10,105 nt of DNA from an uncultured Bacilli bacterium (lineage in GTDB: Bacteria; Bacillota_I; Bacilli_A; RF39; UBA660). The stretch covers positions 1 to 10,105 of the forward strand of contig CANRQD010000043.1 in NCBI GenBank assembly GCA_947632685.1, written 5' to 3'. Of the stretch, positions 1 to 6,160 are shown piece after piece; position 1 is the first letter of the stretch, and each line of letters begins with the position of its first letter. The position numbers were made by a program, and so were the translations under genes. The notes beneath the pieces are model-generated. The model was not told the DNA's origin. It did no database searches and was given only the letters and a program-made list of their open reading frames with translations.

Positions 1-1357
1 AAGTCATTCCACCTCTAACAGTTAAAATACCATGAGCAATAGTCATTCCTTCAATATCTTCTGGAGAAGTTTCTAATCTTACTAAAAGTACATCTTTCTC
101 ACCACTATTAAAAGCATTTTTAGCATCACTAGCAGTAAAATAAATCTTACCTGCTGCTGCACCTGGAGATGCTGGTAAACCATGAGCTATAGGAACTTTT
201 GTTGATAGAATACTTTTATCAAAAGTTGGATGTAATAATTGCTCTAATTGTTTAGCATCTACATTTAATAAAGCTTCCTCTTTAGTTAATTTTCCTTCAT
301 TTACTAAATCAACTGCTACTTTTACTGCAGCTTTAGCTGTTCTTTTAGCATTTCTCGTTTGTAACATAAATAGTTTACCATTTTCTATTGTAAATTCCAT
401 ATCTTGCATATCCTTATAATGATTTTCTAAGATATTACAAATTCTTTGAAATTCATCAAAACATTCTGGTAAAATATCTTTTAAAGTATCAATACTTTTT
501 GGTGTTCTAATTCCAGCAACTACATCTTCACCTTGCGCATTAATTAAAAATTCACCAAATAATTTTTTTTCACCCGTCGCAGGATTTCTAGTGAATGCAA
601 CACCTGTTCCAGAAGTATTTCCTTTATTACCGTAAACCATTTCCTGAATATTAACAGCAGTTCCCCAATTATCAGGTATTTCATTTAATTTTCTATATGT
701 CTTAGCACGCTCATTATTCCAACTTCTAAATACAGCTTTTACTGCTTCTATTAATTGTACTTTAGGATCTTGTGGGAATGGAGCCTTTGCATGGTTATAA
801 TATTGCTTTTTATAAATTATAACAATTTCTTTTAAATCTTCTGCAGTTAAATCAGTATCATTTTTTATGTTTTTATATTCTTTGATTCTATCAAACAATT
901 TTTCAAAATCACTTTTAGGAAATCCCATAACAACATCTGCAAACATTTGAATAAATCTGCGATATGAATCATATACAAATCTTGGATTATTAGTTATATT
1001 TGCAAATCCTTCAGCAACTTCATCATTCATCCCTAAATTTAATACTGTATCCATCATTCCAGGCATTGAGGCTCTGGCTCCACTTCTTACAGAAACTAAA
1101 AGTGGATTAGTCTTATCACCAAGTTTTTTTCCAGTAATTTGTTCTAATTCAGTAACTTTATCTAATATTTGTTTTATAATTTCATCATTTAATATTTCAT
1201 TATCTTCATAATATTTTAAACATGCATCTGTACTAACAGTAAAACCTCTAGGAACAGGTAACGAAAGACTAGTCATTTCTGCTAAATTTGCACCCTTACC
1301 TCCTAAAATTTCACGCATATCTTTATTGCCCTCTGTGAATGCATATACGTATTTCAC
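1..1357 (-). CDS. ppdK: Pyruvate, phosphate dikinase, N-terminal half (partial, runs off left edge)
   Basis: The enzyme interconverts ATP + pyruvate + phosphate and AMP + PEP + PPi in the cytosol, linking glycolysis and gluconeogenesis. The visible 452 residues hold the nucleotide-binding half: GGKGANLAEM near residues 19-28 (K21 in the ATP site), SVRSGARASMPGMMDTVLNLG at about 89-109 with R91, GVAFTRNPATGE at 252-263, and the ATP-grasp end EFTIENGKLFMLQTRNAKRT with E321 and Q333. GLPASPGAAAG (393-403) opens the phosphohistidine domain. The fragment stops at RGGMT, just before the expected S-H of the GGMTSH motif, so the catalytic His and the PEP domain lie outside. The family is about 870-880 residues, so roughly half is present. 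The start is GTG at 1357, eight bases after AGGAG; the ATG just upstream runs at once into TGA. It lies 49 bases after tdk. The family is certain; regulation is not visible. Confidence 0.97.
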   Translation of the reverse strand, partial: MKYVYAFTEGNKDMREILGGKGANLAEMTSLSLPVPRGFTVSTDACLKYYEDNEILNDEIIKQILDKVTELEQITGKKLGDKTNPLLVSVRSGARASMPGMMDTVLNLGMNDEVAEGFANITNNPRFVYDSYRRFIQMFADVVMGFPKSDFEKLFDRIKEYKNIKNDTDLTAEDLKEIVIIYKKQYYNHAKAPFPQDPKVQLIEAVKAVFRSWNNERAKTYRKLNEIPDNWGTAVNIQEMVYGNKGNTSGTGVAFTRNPATGEKKLFGEFLINAQGEDVVAGIRTPKSIDTLKDILPECFDEFQRICNILENHYKDMQDMEFTIENGKLFMLQTRNAKRTAKAAVKVAVDLVNEGKLTKEEALLNVDAKQLEQLLHPTFDKSILSTKVPIAHGLPASPGAAAGKIYFTASDAKNAFNSGEKDVLLVRLETSPEDIEGMTIAHGILTVRGGMT

Positions 1358-1365
1358 ATAACCAT

Positions 1366-1370
1366 CTCCT
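1366..1370 (-). promoter_or_regulatory. Ribosome binding site deciding the GTG start of ppdK
   Basis: AGGAG on the minus strand lies eight bases before GTG at 1357. The nearest ATGs between it and the GTG are out of frame or run straight into a stop, so this site supports the GTG start. Confidence 0.75.
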
Positions 1371-1386
1371 ATTTTATCTTTATATT

Positions 1387-1395
1387 ATTGTATCA
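1387..1395 (-). promoter_or_regulatory. Possible extended -10 promoter for ppdK
   Basis: The tdk-ppdK gap contains TGATACAAT on the minus strand, a TGn extension plus a -10 hexamer (TACAAT at 1387-1392) that matches five of six consensus positions. No good -35 is seen 16-18 bases upstream. It would give ppdK a leader of about 25 bases. In DNA this AT-rich such hexamers arise by chance, so this is only a candidate; read-through from tdk is the alternative. Confidence 0.3.
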
Positions 1396-1406
1396 TAAAT
1401 ATATAT

Positions 1407-2009
1407 TTATTCATAGAAACTTTTACTTTTTTTATAGTTATTTAAGGTTTCATAATAACATTTTGGACATAATGAATCATATGTAACCTCATCTTCACCA
1501 TCTATTGCAACTTGGTCACCTGCAAATGTTATATTACCATTTACTTTTCTAACATTATATGTAGCTTTTTTACCACAACTGCATATTGTTTTTAATTCTT
1601 CAATATTATGAGCAATTTCTAATAATCTTGGTGAACCAGTAAAAGCTTTAGTTTTAAAATCGGTTCTTAAACCATAGCAAATTACAGGTACATCATAATT
1701 TACTACTATTTGCATTAACTCATCAACTTGTTCTGACTGCAAGAATTGAGCTTCATCAATAAATATACATGCTATGTTATCTAATTTATCTTTTAATTTA
1801 TCATAAACGTTATCATCTTTTGTTATATAATAATCAATCTTTCTTTTTAAACCAATTCTAGAAACTAAATATTTACCACCCTTTTTATCTATTTCTGGTT
1901 TCATTACTAACACTTTCATACCTCTTTGTTCATAATTAAATGCTGATTGTAGTAATATTGCAGTTTTACCAGAATTCATAGCACCATACTTAAAATATAA
2001 TTTAGACAT
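1407..2009 (-). CDS. tdk: Thymidine kinase (type II)
   Basis: It phosphorylates thymidine (and deoxyuridine) to the 5'-monophosphate with ATP, in the pyrimidine salvage pathway in the cytosol. The 200-residue length is normal for the bacterial type II family. Visible motifs are the P-loop GAMNSGKT at 9-16, the Walker B segment CIFIDEAQFL at 81-90 that includes the catalytic Glu, and the structural zinc site formed by C143/C145 (TICSCGKK) and C181/C184 (SLCPKCYY). The lasso loop between them binds the nucleoside. The ATG start follows AAGGAGG at good spacing. It begins 22 bases downstream of a perfect hairpin that ends the surface-protein gene, with no room for a promoter between, so expression probably depends on read-through or on a promoter inside the upstream gene. 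The stop is TAA. Confidence 0.97.
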   Translation of the reverse strand: MSKLYFKYGAMNSGKTAILLQSAFNYEQRGMKVLVMKPEIDKKGGKYLVSRIGLKRKIDYYITKDDNVYDKLKDKLDNIACIFIDEAQFLQSEQVDELMQIVVNYDVPVICYGLRTDFKTKAFTGSPRLLEIAHNIEELKTICSCGKKATYNVRKVNGNITFAGDQVAIDGEDEVTYDSLCPKCYYETLNNYKKSKSFYE

Positions 2010-2030
2010 TATGTATCCTCCTTATTTCAA

Positions 2031-2059
2031 ATAAAATACAGCATCAAGCTGTATTTTAT
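2031..2059 (-). terminator. Perfect 12-bp hairpin between surface-protein gene and tdk
   Basis: ATAAAATACAGC and GCTGTATTTTAT form a perfect 12-bp stem around a 5-base loop. The outer arm overlaps the TAA of the upstream gene (2056-2058). On the minus strand the 3' arm ends in a T-rich run (TATTTTATTT), so it can act as an intrinsic terminator, though the T tract is interrupted. The symmetric arms would fold on either strand. It could equally be a processing or attenuation element ahead of tdk. Confidence 0.6.
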
Positions 2060-3672
2060 AAAATCTCAATTTCTTCTATTTTGTTTTTATTTTTATTTAC
2101 TACTTTTGCAGAACATATTAATGCTACCGCAATTATTAGTACACTTCCAAGTATTATTCCGTATGATTTAGTACTTTTTTGAAATGATACTTTATTACCT
2201 GTAGTAATTAATGCATCATTTATTTTTGAACTAGTCATTATGTATTTTGATGTATGAGAAATATTAAATTCATAGTATCCGTCTTTACTTTCCGTTATTC
2301 CTTTTTGAATTAATTCAAATTTATTCTTAACTTCATCAAAATAGTACACATATATATTAGTAGTACCAACTGATTCTTTTAATGCCTGATTTGTTCTAAC
2401 TCTTACTTTAGCTTTAGCTGGTAAATCTTTATTTGATGCAAAAGTTAATACAGTACCATTATTAATTAATTTACCAATTACTTTATCATCAATTACTTTA
2501 TCATAATACATTGATACATTAATATCTTTAATTATATTTATATCTTTACCTTCAAATACATATTGAACATCTTTATAATTTATTAATAATTCTTTATTTG
2601 AACCTTTAATAGAATTAAATATATCAGAACTAATTATTGAATTACTATCTGCATTAATTATAATTTTAGCATTATTAGTAGCATCATATACTTGACTAAG
2701 AATTGCATTACCATAATCTTCATTATTAAAACTAATTTGTTTATTTTCTGTATTTTCTAAAATTGTAAGTTTTGTATTAAAATCAAAATATGTATCAGGA
2801 CTAACACCACTTGGATTATTTACATACATTTTTGTACCTTCACTAGTAGTTAAGTATGCAACTGTTAATGAATACTCACCTGGTAAAGCATTAGTAGGTA
2901 CTATAAAGTATGGTATATCACTTATTTCTTTAACGTATGCTGTAAATGATTCACTACTACCAACTTTATTAAATATTAATTTCATATCTGTCAAATTTGT
3001 TTCAGCTTTATAGTTTAAGTATACTTTATCATTAGTTTTAGCAGTTGTTGTTTTTAATGAAATACTATTTAATTTAGCTTTTTCATTTACTTTAATATTT
3101 CCTTCATACTCAGTTAATTGTTGTGTTAAATCAGTTACATCTGAATCATAGTAAACAGTAAATGTTGTTCCATTACTATTTAAACCAACCAACATTATTT
3201 CTTTAATACTATAATCACCAGTAACAGCTGAATTAGGAACAATAAAATAATTTCCATTTTTATCATAAATTATATCAACAGTAAACATTTCATTATTTGC
3301 ATTTCTAAATGTAACTGATGTATTAGCAACTTTAGCACCTGTAAATTTGATATCTACATTTACTTTATCACCAGCTTCTGCTTCTTTATCAGATATTTTA
3401 AATTTATTTAGTATTAAAAAATTATCTGATGGTACTGAAATATCACCTGTAATTGTTGTTTCTGAAGAATTGGAATTTGTAGCATTAGATTCAGTTGCAT
3501 TAGATGTTGTTGCATATGAACTAGACATATCAGAAGATGACGCACTAAAACTGGTTAAATTATTAAGGGAATTAACAATATAACCACCAATATTATCAAT
3601 AAAACTTCCAAAAATAACACCTATTATTACTAAAATTATTGGGTAAATTGTCTTTTTATTTACTTTCTTCAC
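2056..3672 (-). CDS. Surface protein with tandem Ig-like domains and two membrane anchors
   Basis: No specific function is recognised. The 538-residue protein has a basic N-terminus (MKKVNKK) and a membrane segment at about 9-25, then a low-complexity Ser/Thr/Asn linker at 41-75. Two related beta-rich domains follow, about 88-178 and 201-305; both carry LN near the start, DKV, and a YFIVPxxAxxGxYS motif (142-155 and 255-268). The part from about 380 to 482 resembles the C-terminal domain seen in many Bacillota surface proteins (an LPAKAKVRVR strand, a YVYYFDEVKNKFE strand, and ISHTSKYIMT). A second membrane helix at about 504-522 is followed by a basic tail; there is no LPXTG motif. If the first helix is not cleaved, both ends would be cytosolic with the bulk outside. 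It contains no Trp or Cys in the outer part. The start is GTG with only a weak AGG-type ribosome site eight bases upstream. A consensus-like promoter precedes it. A cell-wall, adhesion or spore-envelope role is inference. Confidence 0.85.
   Translation of the reverse strand: MKKVNKKTIYPIILVIIGVIFGSFIDNIGGYIVNSLNNLTSFSASSSDMSSSYATTSNATESNATNSNSSETTITGDISVPSDNFLILNKFKISDKEAEAGDKVNVDIKFTGAKVANTSVTFRNANNEMFTVDIIYDKNGNYFIVPNSAVTGDYSIKEIMLVGLNSNGTTFTVYYDSDVTDLTQQLTEYEGNIKVNEKAKLNSISLKTTTAKTNDKVYLNYKAETNLTDMKLIFNKVGSSESFTAYVKEISDIPYFIVPTNALPGEYSLTVAYLTTSEGTKMYVNNPSGVSPDTYFDFNTKLTILENTENKQISFNNEDYGNAILSQVYDATNNAKIIINADSNSIISSDIFNSIKGSNKELLINYKDVQYVFEGKDINIIKDINVSMYYDKVIDDKVIGKLINNGTVLTFASNKDLPAKAKVRVRTNQALKESVGTTNIYVYYFDEVKNKFELIQKGITESKDGYYEFNISHTSKYIMTSSKINDALITTGNKVSFQKSTKSYGIILGSVLIIAVALICSAKVVNKNKNKIEEIEIL
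3475..3504 (-). repeat. Two imperfect 15-base repeats coding SNAT(E/N)
   Basis: Two adjacent 15-base units, each starting TCTAATGC, encode SNATE and SNATN (residues 57-66) in the Ser/Thr/Asn-rich linker of the surface protein. Such linkers commonly vary in copy number between strains; this copy is too short to say more. Confidence 0.55.
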
Positions 3673-3705
3673 TACACAAACCTACTCTCTATATTATCTA
3701 AAGAT

Positions 3706-3734
3706 AGTATAGCACTAATATTTTTTATTGTAAA
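3706..3734 (-). promoter_or_regulatory. Promoter of the surface-protein gene
   Basis: TTTACA (3729-3734) and TATACT (3706-3711) are separated by exactly 17 bases on the minus strand, each matching five of six sigma-A consensus positions. The start codon lies 33 bases downstream of the -10. An imperfect inverted repeat (3691-3710) overlaps the -10 and the presumed start of transcription. The promoter shows that this gene can be expressed separately from spoIIGA-sigE. Confidence 0.7.
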
Positions 3735-3771
3735 GATTAATAACTAAAATTACTTAAAAAATTTTTTTAAT

Positions 3772-4461
3772 TTAATAATTAACTAACGCTTTCAATCTTT
3801 TTATAACTTTTTTTTCTATTCTTGAAATATATGACTGTGAAATTCCTAATTTTTCAGCTACCTCTTTTTGGGTTAATTCCTTTTTTCCTAAAAGCCCATA
3901 TCTTAAAATAATTATATCTCTATCTCTTGGATTTAATCTCATTACTTCATTAATCATTGCCTTTTTATCATTTTCCTCTTCTATGCCTTTTGTTACAATA
4001 TCTTTATCAGTACCTATTACATCCTCTAAATGAAGTTCATTTCCCTCACTATCATAAGAAAGTGATGCTTCAATACTAACCTCTGTTTTTAATTTTTTAG
4101 TTTTTCTTAAATACATTAATATTTCATTATCAATACAACGAGATGCATATGTAGCTAATTTTATATTTTTATTTCTTGAAAATGTATTTATTCCTTTTAT
4201 TAATCCAATTGTTCCAATTGATACTAAATCTTCTAAATCTACATTAGTATTTTCATACTTTTTAGCTAAAAATACTACTAATCTTAAATTGTGCTCTATT
4301 AGTATATCTTTTGCTTTTAAATCCCCATCTTCCATAAGTTCCAAATAAAAATCCTCTTTTTCTTTTGATAGCGGTTCTGGTAATATATCTGTTGCACCAA
4401 CATAAAAAATATTACTTGTTTTTCTAAACAATCTTTTTATTAATTCAATTATTCTTAACAT
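3772..4461 (-). CDS. sigE: RNA polymerase sporulation sigma factor sigma-E (pro-form)
   Basis: Sigma-E directs early mother-cell transcription during endospore formation. The 229-residue protein has an amphipathic basic pro-sequence (MLRIIELIKRLFRK), then NIFYVGATDILPEPLS, which aligns with the known processing region of B. subtilis pro-sigma-E; by that alignment cleavage would fall near F19/Y20. Sigma region 2 spans about 58-122 (NLRLVVFLAKKYENTNVDLE, IGTIGLIKGINTF, KLATYASRCIDNEILMYLR). Region 4 covers about 173-226, with the helix-turn-helix LTQKEVAEKLGISQSYISRI at 196-215. SYISRIEKKVIKRLK is very typical of SigE rather than SigK or SigG, and the adjoining spoIIGA confirms it. The start overlaps the end of spoIIGA by seven bases, with AAGGAGG inside spoIIGA, so the two are translationally linked. 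SigG, which often follows sigE, is absent here. Confidence 0.95.
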   Translation of the reverse strand: MLRIIELIKRLFRKTSNIFYVGATDILPEPLSKEKEDFYLELMEDGDLKAKDILIEHNLRLVVFLAKKYENTNVDLEDLVSIGTIGLIKGINTFSRNKNIKLATYASRCIDNEILMYLRKTKKLKTEVSIEASLSYDSEGNELHLEDVIGTDKDIVTKGIEEENDKKAMINEVMRLNPRDRDIIILRYGLLGKKELTQKEVAEKLGISQSYISRIEKKVIKRLKALVNY

Positions 4462-5231
4462 AAATCCTCCTTAAATTTATTTGGTAAGATACAATCACTA
4501 TTATTTAGCTTTAACTTTTTACTAATTTTTCCTATTAAACAATTTTTAAATTCTTTATTATTTATCAATACTTTATCTGGTTTTATACATCTTAAAATAC
4601 CTTTTGTAGATATTGTTTCATATGGTACTAAAATACTTTTTTTATTATCAAATTCTATCTTATTATTACTTATTATTATAACAGGCCTATTTTTATATGG
4701 ATCTTTTAAAGTATTACCAGTATCTAAATAACCTGTTAAGCAATATTTATTATTATTTATATAAATATCTATTAAATAAGTATTTTGATTTTCATTATGT
4801 TGTTCTTTTTTTTCTATTACATAAAAATATATTATTATTGGACTTATTATTAGCATAACTATAAAATTAATACTTATCCCATTTGAAAAGAATACTATTC
4901 CTTTATTTTTATAACTAAAAGCATCATTAAGTAAATACATTGCACCTCCTAAAAAGATACTTAATATATAAAAATAAAGATATGTTTTTTTGAAATTATC
5001 AGCTCCAAAAGCTATTAATATCATAATAATACTTATAATTATTTTTAATATAAAGAGTGAGATACTATTTAATGGAATAAATAAAAATAAAATACTTAAA
5101 CTTCCAAAAAAACTACTTATAATAAGTCGATAAATTTTAGCTCGCTGTTTGAGGAGTTTATTAACTCCAAATAATAAGATAAAATCAAAGAAAAAATTAA
5201 TAAATAAAACTAAATCTATATATATTTTCAT
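4455..5231 (-). CDS. spoIIGA: Sigma-E processing aspartic protease SpoIIGA
   Basis: SpoIIGA is the membrane-embedded aspartic protease that removes the pro-sequence of sigma-E once the forespore protein SpoIIR signals across the septum. The 258-residue protein begins MKIYIDLVLFINFFFDF, like family members, and has about five membrane segments (2-24, 34-54, 57-78, 83-103, 118-139). A cytosolic protease domain follows with the catalytic motif LTGYLDTGNTLKDP (D170 in DTGN) and NRPVIIIS. Later strands include LVPYETISTKGILRCIKPDK and CILPNKFKED. It is shorter than the roughly 300-residue B. subtilis protein, mainly in the loops and the C-terminus. The ATG is preceded by GGTGAT at normal spacing. 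It overlaps sigE by seven bases. Only 24 bases separate the start from a strong hairpin with a T tract, so its promoter position is unclear. Confidence 0.93.
   Translation of the reverse strand: MKIYIDLVLFINFFFDFILLFGVNKLLKQRAKIYRLIISSFFGSLSILFLFIPLNSISLFILKIIISIIMILIAFGADNFKKTYLYFYILSIFLGGAMYLLNDAFSYKNKGIVFFSNGISINFIVMLIISPIIIYFYVIEKKEQHNENQNTYLIDIYINNNKYCLTGYLDTGNTLKDPYKNRPVIIISNNKIEFDNKKSILVPYETISTKGILRCIKPDKVLINNKEFKNCLIGKISKKLKLNNSDCILPNKFKEDLC
4466..4472 (-). promoter_or_regulatory. Ribosome binding site of sigE inside spoIIGA
   Basis: AAGGAGG on the minus strand lies in the last codons of spoIIGA, four bases before the ATG of sigE at 4461. Together with the ATGTTAA overlap of start and stop, it supports translational coupling of protease and substrate and fixes the sigE start. 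Confidence 0.75.
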
Positions 5232-5246
5232 AGTATCACCACAAAC

Positions 5247-5255
5247 ACTATAGCA
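5247..5255 (-). promoter_or_regulatory. Possible extended -10 upstream of spoIIGA
   Basis: TGCTATAGT on the minus strand is a TGn extension plus a -10 (TATAGT, 5247-5252) matching five of six positions, placed between the hairpin's T tract and the spoIIGA ribosome site. No sigma-A -35 is seen at 17 bases. Transcription starting here would leave a leader of only about ten bases. In B. subtilis this operon uses sigma-A with phosphorylated Spo0A, which can replace -35 contacts; that it does so here is inference. Confidence 0.3.
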
Positions 5256-5280
5256 AAAAAAATACGACTTAATTGTCGTT
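5255..5280 (-). terminator. Intrinsic terminator after the 104-residue membrane protein gene
   Basis: ACGAC and GTCGT (5275-5279 and 5264-5268) form a stem around AATTAA, followed after ATA by a run of eight T on the minus strand (5255-5262). It lies just after the TAA at 5295. The same inverted repeat carries two TGTCG/GTCG half sites that resemble Spo0A boxes, see the findings. Confidence 0.75.
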
Positions 5281-5294
5281 TTATAATAAACTAA

Positions 5295-5609
5295 TTATAT
5301 TTTTTTCTTTTTAAAGAAAATCTTGCATATATACGATAAAAATATAGTCATTATTATTACATATGCCCAGTTTAATATAGTTTGTATTAATCCTGATGAA
5401 TATTTATCTATTATTCCAAAAATACCAGATGGAATATACTTATCAATTAGTGCAGAAACATCAGGTAATGGTATATTATTCTTAATAAATGTTAGTATTC
5501 TAAGTGTTATATCAAATATAGCTACAAAAAATACAAACGAAGAAAATCTTTTAAAAAACATAATAACTAATACAAGTAAAATTATAAATATAACTAAATC
5601 AATATACAT
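5295..5609 (-). CDS. Small hydrophobic membrane protein of unknown function
   Basis: I do not recognise the family. The 104 residues contain membrane segments at about 3-19, 23-41 and 77-97 and a basic C-terminus (FFKKKKI), so the tail is probably cytosolic. Between helices two and three lies a Pro-containing segment with the motif IDKY twice, 12 residues apart (ALIDKYIPSGIFGIIDKYSSG), which could form a re-entrant or amphipathic hairpin. The N-terminus MYIDLVIFI closely resembles that of SpoIIGA just downstream, also at the nucleotide level. The start is well supported by GAGGTGAT seven bases before the ATG. It begins 15 bases after the hydrolase gene and is last in the YitT-hydrolase unit, ending in a strong terminator. 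A CvpA-like helical start is a vague resemblance only. Confidence 0.75.
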   Translation of the reverse strand: MYIDLVIFIILLVLVIMFFKRFSSFVFFVAIFDITLRILTFIKNNIPLPDVSALIDKYIPSGIFGIIDKYSSGLIQTILNWAYVIIMTIFLSYICKIFFKKKKI

Positions 5610-5624
5610 AATATCACCTCTTTT

Positions 5625-6149
5625 TTATTCAAAATATGGATTATTTTCTTTCTCGTAACCCAAAGTTGTTTTTTCTCCATGACCATTATATATAATAATA
5701 TCATCATCATAGTTTTTAATCATTTCAATACTTTTTTTCATAGCATTAATATCACCTGTAGGTAAATCACATCTACCAATACTTTCTTTAAAAATAAAAT
5801 CTCCTACAAACATTGAATTTATTTCTTTAAAGTAAAATGTTATTGAATCAGAAGAATGTCCTGGTGTATATATACAATTAAATGTAAAATCACCAATATT
5901 ATATTCCTTTTCTAAGGTATTACTCTTTTTAAATATTTTTACGCTTTTTTTGGTTAGAAAGTTTCTTAATGCCCCAATATGATCAAAATGAGAATGAGTT
6001 ATTAATACAGCTAACACTTTATTATCACCAATAGCTTCTTTTATATTAAGATAATCATCACCTGGATCTATTACTAAACATTTGCCATTTTTTATTAATA
6101 TATAACAATTTTCTTCTAATGTTCCTGTTACTACAATTTTTACTTTCAT
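5625..6149 (-). CDS. Metallo-beta-lactamase-fold hydrolase, glyoxalase II-like
   Basis: This belongs to the small MBL-fold hydrolase group related to hydroxyacylglutathione hydrolase (YqgX/YcbL type), soluble metal-dependent enzymes that usually act on thioesters. The full metal site is visible: THSHFDH at 51-57 (H52, H54, D56, H57), H98 in TPGHSSDS, D117 in FVGDFIF and H157 in NGHGEKTTLGYE. At 174 residues it is shorter than the usual 200-210, by loops rather than by loss of motifs. Since it lacks the separate C-terminal substrate domain of true glyoxalase II, the substrate cannot be told. It starts 11 bases after the YitT-family gene and 15 bases before the small membrane protein gene, so the three are probably one transcript. 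An alternative name is ComA-like MBL hydrolase, which cannot be separated by eye. Confidence 0.92.
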   Translation of the reverse strand: MKVKIVVTGTLEENCYILIKNGKCLVIDPGDDYLNIKEAIGDNKVLAVLITHSHFDHIGALRNFLTKKSVKIFKKSNTLEKEYNIGDFTFNCIYTPGHSSDSITFYFKEINSMFVGDFIFKESIGRCDLPTGDINAMKKSIEMIKNYDDDIIIYNGHGEKTTLGYEKENNPYFE

Positions 6150-6160
6150 TTTATCATTCC

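Noticed and set aside
3347..3583. 78-codon plus-strand open frame
   Set aside because: It is antisense inside the surface-protein gene, lacks a ribosome site, and arises from the low-complexity codons of the linker region.
3752..3771. A/T-only palindrome after sigE as a terminator
   Set aside because: TTAAAAAA/TTTTTTTAA has no loop and no G-C pairs, so it would be too weak; it may be no more than base composition.
5323..5658. 111-codon plus-strand open frame
   Set aside because: It lies opposite the 104-residue protein gene, which has an excellent ribosome site and membrane-protein composition; the plus-strand frame has neither support.
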